From a virus: DNA of 59,476 nt. Below the pieces are notes generated by a model. The model was not told the DNA's origin and did not search any database. It saw nothing but the letters and a program-made list of their open reading frames with translations. Positions 31,733 to 39,906 of this stretch are shown here, one piece after another. The DNA lies in the IMG/VR virus record IMGVR_UViG_3300042146_000027, positions 1 to 59,476 of that record; one strand, written 5' to 3'. The number at the start of each line of letters is the position of its first letter. Positions within the stretch are counted from its first letter, which is position 1. The translations under genes were made by a program, and so were the position numbers.

Positions 31733-33598
31733 ATGTCTGAAGTAGACGTTTCACAATATAAGCGATTGAGCGAGGTCGAACACGTCCTTGCACGACCTGG
31801 GATGTATCTAGGTAGCGTCACAAACTCTGAAGCACTCACATGGGTCCTGGGTGAAGGGGAAGAAAGCGGTTCGATGGTCGAAGAAACACTGACCTGGAAT
31901 CCTGGGTTACTCAAGATGGTGGATGAGATCGTAACCAACGCGGCAGATGAACATATACGCTCAGGGAACATCAAAAACATCTGGGTTAACTTGTACCCGA
32001 TGACTGGTGAAATCTCGATTCGCGATGACGGTGGTATCCCTGTCTCGAAACACCCTGAGTACGGTATGTACATCCCTGAAATGATCTTCAGCGAGTTTCG
32101 TACAGGGTCGAACTTCAGCGATGAAGTGCGTATAACAGGTGGTCTGAACGGTCTTGGTAGCAAGTTGACCAGCGTGTTCTCGAAAGAGTTCAAGGTTGAC
32201 ACATGCGACGGTAAGAATCGTTTCATTCAAGTGTTCCGTGACAATCTCTCTAAGCGCGATACAGCGTTGATCACCCCAAGCACTGACAAGGGGACGACGA
32301 TCACGTTTACGCCTGACTACGGGCGTTTGCAGTGCGAGCTTGACGATGTAAACATACGCAAGATCGAACGTCGCACGTATGACATTGCTGGTTGCAACCC
32401 TGGTATCAGAGTGCACTTCAATGACAAGCTGATCAAGATCAAATCGTTCAGTGATTACGTTGACCTATTCAACCCTGCACACATCATCGACAGCCAAGAG
32501 AAGTTCGAGGTTGCTGTTGCTGCCGCGCCTGAATCTGGCTTCAAGCAAATCTCTTTCGTGAATGGGCTTGATACCTATAACGGTGGTACTCATATCGATT
32601 ACGTGTCGTTGCAGATCGCGACCAAGATCCGTGACTTCATCAAGAAGAAACACAAGGTCGACGTCAAGCCGAATATCATCAAGCAGCAAATGTTCCTGTT
32701 TGTGAAGTGTTCGATCAATGCGCCGATGTTCACCTCGCAGACCAAAGAGTTCATGAGTACTGAAGTGCGCAACTACGGCGCATCCTATGTACCATCCGAC
32801 AAGTTCATCAAGAAGGTTCTTGAGTCTGCTGTCGTGCAGAAAGTTCTGGATTGGGTTGAAGGTGAGAAGCATCGGGCTGATATGGCCGAACTACGCAACC
32901 TGAACAAGACTACACAAAGCACGAACTTTCTCAAGCGCATTGCCAAGTTCGATGATGCCGCGAGTAAAGATCGGAGCAAGTGTGCGATCTACTTCACTGA
33001 AGGCGATTCTGCGAAGAACACGATCATGTCTGCACGCAACCCTGATATTCATGGTGCGTTCCCGATGCGTGGTAAGTTGCTCAACGTGCGTGAGGTTGAA
33101 GTCAAGAAGCTTGCTGCATCCGAAGAGTTCCAGAACATCATGGCAATCATCGGTCTGAAGATCGGACAGAAGGTTGAATCGTTGGCCGACTTGCGCTTCA
33201 ACAGGATTGTTCAACTGACCGACGCCGATGCTGACGGTAGCCACATTGCAGGTTTGTTCTTCAACATGATCCACCAGTTCTGGCCGGAGTTGTTTAAGCT
33301 CGGTGCGATCTACCGCATGAACACGCCGTTAATCATCGCTACAGCAGGCAAGCAATCATTTGAGTTCTTCAATGTCAATGCGTATAGTGCCTGGGCAGTA
33401 AACAATCCAAATCATAAGCACAAGTTCTATAAAGGGCTCGGTGGTTATGATACCAAAGACTTCAAACGCTTCCTGAACGATGAGTCGAAGTATCTGGTGC
33501 AGATCACGATTGAAGATCAGACTGATGTTGATGCACTCGATACCGCGTTCGATAAGTCAAAGGCCGACCAGCGTAAACTGTGGCTCACGGAGGCCTAA
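31733..33598 (+). CDS. 39: type II DNA topoisomerase large subunit (T4 gp39-like)
   Basis: 621 aa: GHKL ATPase, transducer and TOPRIM in one chain, whereas T4 splits this into gp39 and gp60. ATPase motifs: EIVTNAADEH (about 63-72), RDDGGIPV and GGLNGLGSKL. TOPRIM motifs: YFTEGDSA (E) and TDADADGSHI (DxD). It relaxes or passes DNA during phage replication as a heteromer with the gp52-like protein, which starts 1 nt after its stop. ATG 31733 has a nearby AAGG. Confidence 0.95.
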   Translation: MSEVDVSQYKRLSEVEHVLARPGMYLGSVTNSEALTWVLGEGEESGSMVEETLTWNPGLLKMVDEIVTNAADEHIRSGNIKNIWVNLYPMTGEISIRDDGGIPVSKHPEYGMYIPEMIFSEFRTGSNFSDEVRITGGLNGLGSKLTSVFSKEFKVDTCDGKNRFIQVFRDNLSKRDTALITPSTDKGTTITFTPDYGRLQCELDDVNIRKIERRTYDIAGCNPGIRVHFNDKLIKIKSFSDYVDLFNPAHIIDSQEKFEVAVAAAPESGFKQISFVNGLDTYNGGTHIDYVSLQIATKIRDFIKKKHKVDVKPNIIKQQMFLFVKCSINAPMFTSQTKEFMSTEVRNYGASYVPSDKFIKKVLESAVVQKVLDWVEGEKHRADMAELRNLNKTTQSTNFLKRIAKFDDAASKDRSKCAIYFTEGDSAKNTIMSARNPDIHGAFPMRGKLLNVREVEVKKLAASEEFQNIMAIIGLKIGQKVESLADLRFNRIVQLTDADADGSHIAGLFFNMIHQFWPELFKLGAIYRMNTPLIIATAGKQSFEFFNVNAYSAWAVNNPNHKHKFYKGLGGYDTKDFKRFLNDESKYLVQITIEDQTDVDALDTAFDKSKADQRKLWLTEA

Positions 33599-33599
33599 T

Positions 33600-34958
33600 A
33601 TGTCATTATTCATACAGCATAATCCAGATCACTCGAAGTACCGACTCAAGGACTTCATCAACAATGACCTGAAGATCTTTTCTAACGCGGACAACGTGCG
33701 CAGTATCCCATCTATTGTGGATGGGTTCAAAGACTCGCAACGGAAAGCTGTATATGGAATGTTCACGCACGGGACATCCGAGATCAAGGTTGCGCAACTT
33801 GGTTCACATGGGGCGAAGGTGACAGCGTATCAGCACGGTGAGAACTCATTGTGTGAGACGATTGTTAAGCTTGCGCAAGACTTCCCTGGCAGCAACAACG
33901 TCAACTTGTTCACGCCTATCGGACAGTTCGGTTCGATCATGAGTTCTGAAGCGTCTGCCGTGCGTTACATCTATACGAAGCCAAGCCCGTACATGCGCAA
34001 GTATCTACACCGTGACGATGACCTGTTGCTTGAATCGCGCCTTGAAGAAGGTAAGGAGATGGAGCCGCTGAACTACTTCCCGATCATTCCTTTCTGGTTG
34101 GTCAACGGTGCTCAGGGTGTTGGTACTGGTCACGCTTCGAAGATCTTGTCCCGCGATCCGAAAAAGGTCGCAGACCTGATGAAGAAATTGCTTCAGGGTG
34201 TTGCTGTACAACAGCGCACGATTGATGCAGCAATGACGCCGTACTTCGGTGCATGGGGTGGTGAAGTTGTCAAGGGTGCATCTGATACGCAATGGGAGTT
34301 TCACGGTCGGATTGAGAAGATCAATACAACGACCCTGAAGGTCACGCACTTGCCTATCACCTATGATGTCGACAAGTTCAAGGAAATCCTGATCAAGTTG
34401 ATGGATGATGGTAAGGTCAAAGACTTCGACAATAACTCGACTGAGGATGGATTTGAGTTTATCATCACTGTCCCGCGTGAAGTTGCGCGCAAGGAAATCG
34501 TCGAACTGAAATCAATCTTCAAGTTGGTGCATCGTTTCGGTGAGAACGTCACGCTATGGAACATCGGGGCCAATCTGCAACGCTTTGACAACGCCTATGC
34601 TGCATTGCTGGCGTTCATTGAGTTCAGGAAAGGGATCTATGTGATTCGCAAGCAGAAATTGCTTGAGGCGATGGCTGAGGATTTGAACTGGAACGAAAAC
34701 AAGGTCAAGTTCATTACCTACTGGAACTCGAAGATGAAAGACCCACACAAGAAGAAACGTTCGGAGCTTGAAGCCGAGTTCAGTGCAGTGGTTGACTTGA
34801 AGTACATGGATCGCTTACTTGCTATGCAAATCAGTTCTCTCACAATGGAGAAAGTTGCTGAGGCAGAGCAAGCAGCGAAAGGTGTGAAGGCAGATATCGA
34901 GACCCTTGAGAAGACCAGCACAGACGCGCTGTTTATCAAAGACCTCGATGCGCTTTAA
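33600..34958 (+). CDS. 52: type II DNA topoisomerase medium subunit (T4 gp52-like)
   Basis: 452 aa (T4 gp52 is 442). The N-terminus SIPSIVDGFKDSQRKAVYGM is the conserved GyrA/ParC-type winged-helix entry. The active-site Tyr lies in SEASAVRYIYT (RY pair). A coiled coil follows near the C-terminus. Start ATG 33600 with GGAGGCC upstream. Its TAA overlaps the stop of the convergent gene 34955-35410 (shared TTAA). Confidence 0.95.
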   Translation: MSLFIQHNPDHSKYRLKDFINNDLKIFSNADNVRSIPSIVDGFKDSQRKAVYGMFTHGTSEIKVAQLGSHGAKVTAYQHGENSLCETIVKLAQDFPGSNNVNLFTPIGQFGSIMSSEASAVRYIYTKPSPYMRKYLHRDDDLLLESRLEEGKEMEPLNYFPIIPFWLVNGAQGVGTGHASKILSRDPKKVADLMKKLLQGVAVQQRTIDAAMTPYFGAWGGEVVKGASDTQWEFHGRIEKINTTTLKVTHLPITYDVDKFKEILIKLMDDGKVKDFDNNSTEDGFEFIITVPREVARKEIVELKSIFKLVHRFGENVTLWNIGANLQRFDNAYAALLAFIEFRKGIYVIRKQKLLEAMAEDLNWNENKVKFITYWNSKMKDPHKKKRSELEAEFSAVVDLKYMDRLLAMQISSLTMEKVAEAEQAAKGVKADIETLEKTSTDALFIKDLDAL

Positions 34959-35410
34959 GTTGTAACGCTACGGGTACGAAGGAACTCGTACAGGTCATCA
35001 CGGGTGATGTAGTCTTTGCCGATTGCCAATTGGAGCTTCAGAAGATCCTTTTCAATCCCATGACTATGTTCCCGTGCTGCATGTACCTTTTCCTCAACAG
35101 ACAGGACATGGTTCTTGACGTAATCGAGTTCTTTTGACACAAAGTCCTTAAGCTCACGGTTTTTCGAATCGACCGCAACATAGACCTCACTGATCTTGCT
35201 GTCAAAGTGAGTTCGAAACTCCTTCAGATCATTCTTGATGTCTTTGAACGCGTTCGTGTTTGACGATTCAAGCTTGTTAACGATTTTATCGTTTTCTTTT
35301 TCGAGCCTGGCGGTATTGGTTTTGAAAAACCAAATAGCGGGGCCTGTAATGGCTACGCAAATACCGAACAGTACGGTTACGACTTGCCAGAGTTCCATTG
35401 GTTGGGCCAT
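34955..35410 (-). CDS. late membrane protein with coiled coil, 151 aa
   Basis: One membrane segment near the N-terminus (about residues 8-30, WQVVTVLFGICVAITGPAIW), then a long charged heptad region (ARLEKENDKIVNKLESS to about 120) and a short globular end. A late-type promoter lies upstream (35483-35489), so it is made with virion genes although its neighbours are replication genes. The topology fits an i-spanin-like, antiholin-like or tail-associated membrane protein. Function not assigned. Confidence 0.7.
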   Translation of the reverse strand: MAQPMELWQVVTVLFGICVAITGPAIWFFKTNTARLEKENDKIVNKLESSNTNAFKDIKNDLKEFRTHFDSKISEVYVAVDSKNRELKDFVSKELDYVKNHVLSVEEKVHAAREHSHGIEKDLLKLQLAIGKDYITRDDLYEFLRTRSVTT

Positions 35411-35482
35411 CAGGTTGTTCCTTCTATCTCGTTGTTCTCTTTACAGTTAGCAGTAGGAGAGTGTGTTGTTAGTGTTATATAC

Positions 35483-35489
35483 TATTTAT
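35483..35489 (-). promoter_or_regulatory. T4-type late promoter
   Basis: Minus-strand ATAAATA (in TTGATAAATAGTATATAAC), 73 nt before the late membrane gene and facing away from the primase. Confidence 0.6.
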
Positions 35490-35512
35490 CAATTTCAAAA
35501 CATGGTAAGGAT

Positions 35513-36571
35513 ATGATTCACTCAAAGGTCCATATCGATATTCAATGGATGAATCGCATCTCTGTTGGATTGCAACGCTTTAAAAAGGTAAAGACTAATG
35601 TCTGGGCATGTCGATGCCCTGTATGCGGTGACTCAAAGAAAAGTACCAAGTTGACTCGGTTCTTCTTTTACGTGAAAAAGCAGAACATGTTGGTGTGGTG
35701 TCACAACTGTGGTTACTCGAAGTCGTTCTACAACTTCATGCGCGATCAATACTGCTCGCAGTTCGAGGAGTACAAGCGTGAGACGCTGTTTGATACGTTC
35801 AATCAGCGTGCTAGTAACGCCGTTAAGACGTCGTCTGAAGTGACGTTGAGTGGGACGCCCGATGAGTTGTTGGACGTCGTAGAGGGCCCTTCAGAGGGGA
35901 TCGACCTCGATGAGTTCCAGCGCGTCTCTATCAATGTGATGAGTCTACCTGAAACGCATCCCGCTGTTGTGTTTCTGAAAGGTCGTGCATTCACTGAACA
36001 CGAGATGCGCCGTCTGTATTACACCGACGACTTCAAATCAGTTGCCTCAATGATGAACGAGGAAGCAGGGTTGAACTTGCTTGCGAAAGAATCGCGCATC
36101 TTGATTCCGTTTGTGAATACTGATGGTGTGGTCGAGATGCTTCAGGGTCGCGCATTGAAGGATTCGAAGATGAAGTACATCACCATCAAAGCACACGACG
36201 AGGTCGAGAAGCTTTATGGTCTGTATGAGATGGACCCCGCCAAGACAACCTATTGTGTTGAAGGACCGTTCGATTCGTTGTTCGTTGACAACTGCATTGC
36301 GACCTGCGATGCGAACTTGGTGCGATCTAAGGCAGATGTGTTGATCTTCGACAATCAGTGTCGTAACCGCGACGTGTGTCGGTATATGGAGCAGGCGATT
36401 GAAGAAGGTCGGTCATTAGTTATCTGGCCATTCAGTCCTATGAAGAAGGTCGACATCAACGATATGGTGAAAGAAGGTATCACGCGTTCGCAACTGATGG
36501 GCGTGATCAAACAGTCGACCTACAAAGGCATGACTGCGAAAATGAAGTTCATGCAATGGAAGCGGCTGTAA
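35513..36571 (+). CDS. 61: DNA primase (T4 gp61-like)
   Basis: 352 aa (T4 gp61 is 342). N-terminal zinc-binding domain with CRCPVCGD and WCHNCGY (about residues 33-72). TOPRIM-type catalytic core with YCVEGPFDSLF and a later FDNQ. It makes primers for lagging-strand synthesis at the fork, with a helicase not in this window. Start ATG 35513 with TAAGGA. An AGCGGCT-GTAACA-AGCCGCT stem-loop covers its stop. Confidence 0.9.
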   Translation: MIHSKVHIDIQWMNRISVGLQRFKKVKTNVWACRCPVCGDSKKSTKLTRFFFYVKKQNMLVWCHNCGYSKSFYNFMRDQYCSQFEEYKRETLFDTFNQRASNAVKTSSEVTLSGTPDELLDVVEGPSEGIDLDEFQRVSINVMSLPETHPAVVFLKGRAFTEHEMRRLYYTDDFKSVASMMNEEAGLNLLAKESRILIPFVNTDGVVEMLQGRALKDSKMKYITIKAHDEVEKLYGLYEMDPAKTTYCVEGPFDSLFVDNCIATCDANLVRSKADVLIFDNQCRNRDVCRYMEQAIEEGRSLVIWPFSPMKKVDINDMVKEGITRSQLMGVIKQSTYKGMTAKMKFMQWKRL

Positions 36572-36580
36572 CAAGCCGCT
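36561..36580 (+). other. stem-loop over the primase stop codon
   Basis: AGCGGCT / AGCCGCT, a perfect 7-bp stem with loop GTAACA. No T-tract follows, so it is more likely an RNA-processing or stability element than a terminator. The same hexaloop occurs at 42206. Confidence 0.5.
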
Positions 36581-36620
36581 AAACAACTCAACAACACATT
36601 AACAGTGAGACAGGTGTTAA

Positions 36621-38216
36621 ATGACCTCAGCAATATTGAACGATGATGTAAAGCTTGAAATCTTGCGTCTGAAAAACGATAACCTTTCCATACGCGCAAT
36701 CGCTCACGCACTCGACATCTCCAAGACCACAGTAGGTAACTTCCTGAGCAAGGAGACTTATGCTGACTGGTGGGCTAAGCATGAGAAGCCGATTGCTTCG
36801 GGTAGTCTTCATGACCACTATCACCAGATCAAGAAGTTGCCTGGTAATCGGTTCATCTTGACCTCTGCACAGAACTCGACCTACGTACATTCGAAGTTCC
36901 TGGCATCGCTTGAGACAATGGCGAAGAGTATTGACGCAACGATCATTGTAGGTACGTTCAGTTACAATGTGGATGGCTTTCAGAACTTGCAAAAATCTGA
37001 AGGTGAATGGTTTGACAGCAAGATCAAGAAATACATCGTCGATGAACCAATTCAACTTGCCGACGACCTGATCTGGTGTGGCGAGCTGAACGTTATCCCT
37101 ACTGCTGTCAATCCGCTGAGTGGCTTTCACTCCTACACCAAAAACTGTTCAGGGATCATCCCGCACGCAAAGGTTCAACTTGAATCGCTGCCGACCGCCA
37201 AAGATGAGCCTGTACGCATCCTGTACACCACAGGTGCTGTCACCCAACGCAACTACATTCAGAAAAAGTCTGGTCAGAAGGCTTCTTTTCACCATATCTT
37301 CGGCGCGTTGATTGTCGAGATCGATGACGCTGGTGATTGGTTCGTGCGTCAACTGATCGCAGACACTGAGACTGGCGAATTCTACGATCTGGACCGCCTG
37401 TACACCCCTACGGGCGTCTCTGTTGCACACCGTGTAGAAGCGATCAACTGGGGCGATATTCACGCTGAGAAGTACGATGCCAAAGTCTATGCCGCAAGCT
37501 TTGGTAACAAGGGTAGCATGATCGATGCATTGATGCCTAAGTACCAACTGGTGCATGATGTCCTCGATATGCAAGCGCGCAATCACCACACGATCAATGA
37601 CCCGTATGTCAAGTTCGCTCTGTATGTGCAGAATAAGGATTGGGTGTCTGAAGACGTTGCGCGTGTGTCGGACGTTCTGAATTTGATGTACAGGAGTTAC
37701 TGCCAAACTGTGATTGTCGAGTCGAACCATGACCTGGCACTGCAACGCTGGTTGAAAACTGCTGACTACAAGACTGATCCAGCAAACGCGCTGTTCTTCT
37801 TGGACTGTCAACTTGCTACCTACAATGCAATCGCTGACGGTAATCAAGAGTTCTCTGTGTTCAAGTACGCGCTGACCAAACATAATCCTAAGCTGAGATC
37901 GGTACGGTTCCTGCGTACTGATGAAAGCTTCATGATTTGTGGTAAGGATGGGATTGAGTGTGGTGCTCATGGACATCTCGGCAATAACGGTGCTCGTGGT
38001 TCGATCAACGCATATCAAAAGCTTGGTACACGCTACAACATCGGACATAGCCACAGTGCAAACATTCGTGATGGCGTCTATCAGGCCGGCGTGAGTGCGA
38101 AGATGGATATGGGTTATAACCAAGGCGGTTCGTCGTGGTCTCATAGCCACATCGTCACTTATGCGAACAGTAAACGCACCATCGTCACTTTGAAGAACGG
38201 GAAGTGGAAAGCATGA
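36621..38216 (+). CDS. HTH plus calcineurin-like metallophosphoesterase, 531 aa
   Basis: N-terminal helix-turn-helix (LSIRAIAHALDISKTTVGNF, about residues 23-42). The metallophosphoesterase motifs lie between residues 270 and 500: GDIHAE (DxH), HDVLD, ESNHD (GNHD-like) and GHSHSA (HxH). These ligands bind two metals. Proteins of this layout, including T5 A1, are linked to host DNA degradation, so a nuclease or shut-off role is plausible; the T5 A1 likeness is tentative. It lies between primase and ClpP-like genes. Confidence 0.75.
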   Translation: MTSAILNDDVKLEILRLKNDNLSIRAIAHALDISKTTVGNFLSKETYADWWAKHEKPIASGSLHDHYHQIKKLPGNRFILTSAQNSTYVHSKFLASLETMAKSIDATIIVGTFSYNVDGFQNLQKSEGEWFDSKIKKYIVDEPIQLADDLIWCGELNVIPTAVNPLSGFHSYTKNCSGIIPHAKVQLESLPTAKDEPVRILYTTGAVTQRNYIQKKSGQKASFHHIFGALIVEIDDAGDWFVRQLIADTETGEFYDLDRLYTPTGVSVAHRVEAINWGDIHAEKYDAKVYAASFGNKGSMIDALMPKYQLVHDVLDMQARNHHTINDPYVKFALYVQNKDWVSEDVARVSDVLNLMYRSYCQTVIVESNHDLALQRWLKTADYKTDPANALFFLDCQLATYNAIADGNQEFSVFKYALTKHNPKLRSVRFLRTDESFMICGKDGIECGAHGHLGNNGARGSINAYQKLGTRYNIGHSHSANIRDGVYQAGVSAKMDMGYNQGGSSWSHSHIVTYANSKRTIVTLKNGKWKA

Positions 38217-38494
38217 GTATTCCTGAAGGTCTTGACTACGAAAAGCACTATGCAGCGTTCAAGGATACTGAGATCGATAAACTTGAAAGTAAGAGTAGGA
38301 AGATTCAGCGAAAGGCGCACGAACTGAAACGTTCGTGTCGTCACCCTGAGCAACACCTACAATGGTTGAGTCAGGGTAAGGTCGATCTGTTTTATTGTGG
38401 TACATGCGGCGTTTCGTTTACTCATGAAGCCAGAGATCGGTCACAAGATTTTTTCGACCTTATTAGAAAAAGGATGAAGGAAACCGCCGTATAA
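38213..38494 (+). CDS. Cys/His zinc-ribbon-like protein, 93 aa
   Basis: Start ATG 38213 overlaps the previous stop. A basic helical region (KSRKIQRKAHELKRSCRHPE) leads to a ribbon-like YCGTCGVSF. Cys 42ish, His and the CxxC could bind zinc. Probably nucleic-acid or protein binding. Unrecognised family. Confidence 0.6.
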   Translation: MSIPEGLDYEKHYAAFKDTEIDKLESKSRKIQRKAHELKRSCRHPEQHLQWLSQGKVDLFYCGTCGVSFTHEARDRSQDFFDLIRKRMKETAV

Positions 38495-38529
38495 GTAGTA
38501 TCAGTCTATAACAATAGCAGGTACTCACT

Positions 38530-39102
38530 ATGTTCCATCGACAAGACAGCTATGCACCACCACAGTATGCGGGCCCACAAGCTGCACCGCCTATGCACTA
38601 TTATTTTTATGATGACATCGGTGATACGAAGGACTATTGCGACTTGATCTTTACCCTCGACCATGCTGCGCCAGGTGATGAGATTCACCTTCACTTGGCA
38701 ACGGGTGGTGGTAACATGGAAGCGGCGATTGTGATTGTTCACGCAATCCTTCGTACACAGGCAACCGTGATTGCTCACGCTGAAGCTGGCGTTGCAAGTG
38801 CTGGTACTATCATCATGCTCGCGTGTGAGAACATTACGATTCATCCGTTCGCACACTTCTTGTACCATGATGGCAGTCTGACCAGTCCAGGGATGAAGTT
38901 CAGCGATAATCTGAAGCAAGCCCAGGCAATTGTTGAACTGTATGCGAAGCTCGCATATTCGATCTACGTGCCCTTCTTCACTGAAGATGAAGTGACACGC
39001 ATCTTGAAGGGTGAAGACTTCTACGTGACGTCTGAGGACATGGCTGAGCGTGTGTTACGCGTGCTTGGTGGTGAAGACAGCGACGAAGAGGAAGAACTCT
39101 AG
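38530..39102 (+). CDS. ClpP-like serine protease, 190 aa
   Basis: ClpP/crotonase-type protease fold. Substrate-strand HLATGGGNMEAAIVIVHAIL, the nucleophile in GVASAGTIIMLA (Ser), the His in FLYHDGS, and a C-terminal EDFYVTSEDMAERV like the ClpP Asp region. Length fits ClpP. Phage ClpP-like proteases often process capsids, but this one lies among replication genes under non-late control. An acidic tail (EDSDEEEEL) is unusual. Confidence 0.8.
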   Translation: MFHRQDSYAPPQYAGPQAAPPMHYYFYDDIGDTKDYCDLIFTLDHAAPGDEIHLHLATGGGNMEAAIVIVHAILRTQATVIAHAEAGVASAGTIIMLACENITIHPFAHFLYHDGSLTSPGMKFSDNLKQAQAIVELYAKLAYSIYVPFFTEDEVTRILKGEDFYVTSEDMAERVLRVLGGEDSDEEEEL

Positions 39103-39108
39103 TCCTGA

Positions 39109-39189
39109 ATATCGGGTGGTTTCTTCGGTTATAAATGAAAGTTATACGCAACATTCACTTTCAATAACCGTTTAGGAATCACCCGATAT
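39109..39189. repeat. long imperfect inverted repeat over a start codon
   Basis: Outer arms ATATCGGGTG (39109-39118) and CACCCGATAT (39180-39189); the pairing continues inward (CGGTTAT / ATAACCG, GAAAGT / ACTTTC) with small bulges, leaving a 14-nt loop. The right arm contains the AGGA site and the ATG of the gene at 39188. Confidence 0.75.
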
Positions 39190-39340
39190 GTCTCTACTCA
39201 AATCAGAAGTTATTTGCAAAACCTGCGACACTCAATATATCCTTGTCTATCAAGAAGAGGATGCCCAAAATATCACTTGCTGCCCATTCTGTGCATCCCC
39301 TGTTGATGCAGCCGTCGACACCGATGGTGAAGAAGAATGA
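39188..39340 (+). CDS. zinc-ribbon mini-protein, 50 aa
   Basis: Reads MSLLKSEVICKTCDTQYILV then ITCCPFCAS and an acidic tail. The ICKTC and CCPFC pairs form a classical zinc ribbon. ATG 39188 lies at the end of a long inverted repeat that would hide its AGGA site. Its TGA overlaps the next ATG. Zinc ribbons of this size often bind nucleic acid or polymerase. Confidence 0.7.
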   Translation: MSLLKSEVICKTCDTQYILVYQEEDAQNITCCPFCASPVDAAVDTDGEEE

Positions 39341-39891
39341 CTATGATCGCCGGCCTCGACTGGTCGATGTCATGTCCAGCAATATGCATTCACGATACAA
39401 AGACCCCACTTGAATTCAAAAACTGCACCTTCTACTTCTACATTGACAGTAAGAAGTACGACCAGTCCTACGGTAATATTCACGGCTTTAAAGCAACGTT
39501 GCACCACAGTGATGAAGAACGCTATGACAACATCGCGTCATGGGCGATTACTATCCTCAAGAGACATGGTGTGAAAGAAGCTTGCCTTGAAGGTTATGCA
39601 ATGGGCGCTAGTGGTCGAGTGTTCAATATCGCTGAGAACATCGGTCTGTTGAAACATAAAATGTGGAAAGAAGGCATTGCTTTCATCACTCCTGCGCCGA
39701 CTGCGGTGAAAAAGTTGTTCACAGGCAAAGGTAATAGTAACAAGACTGCGATGTATGATGCCTTTCTAAACAAAGGCTTAGACGTCGACTTAGAGAAGCT
39801 GTTAAACTGCGCGTCCGACAAAAGCCCACTAGCCGACATCACGGATGCCTATGCAATGTGCGATTACTTTATTAACAATCCAAACAACTAA
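39337..39891 (+). CDS. RuvC-like Holliday junction resolvase
   Basis: 184 aa RNase H-fold nuclease. Catalytic acidic residues are visible: Asp in GLDWSM (residue 7-8), Glu in CLEGYAMG (about 88) and Asp in SPLADITDAYAM (about 170). RuvC-type enzymes cut branched DNA. Here it may debranch replicating DNA before packaging, the task of T4 gp49. ATG 39337 overlaps the zinc-ribbon stop. Confidence 0.8.
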   Translation: MTMIAGLDWSMSCPAICIHDTKTPLEFKNCTFYFYIDSKKYDQSYGNIHGFKATLHHSDEERYDNIASWAITILKRHGVKEACLEGYAMGASGRVFNIAENIGLLKHKMWKEGIAFITPAPTAVKKLFTGKGNSNKTAMYDAFLNKGLDVDLEKLLNCASDKSPLADITDAYAMCDYFINNPNN

Positions 39892-39906
39892 GGTGTAGTT
39901 CAACCC

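Noticed and set aside
33480-33599. A 5' extension of the gp52-like gene by 40 residues
   Set aside because: The extension is Arg/Ser-rich, overlaps gp39 and has no family similarity. ATG 33600 has a ribosome-binding site and matches the T4 gp52 start and length.
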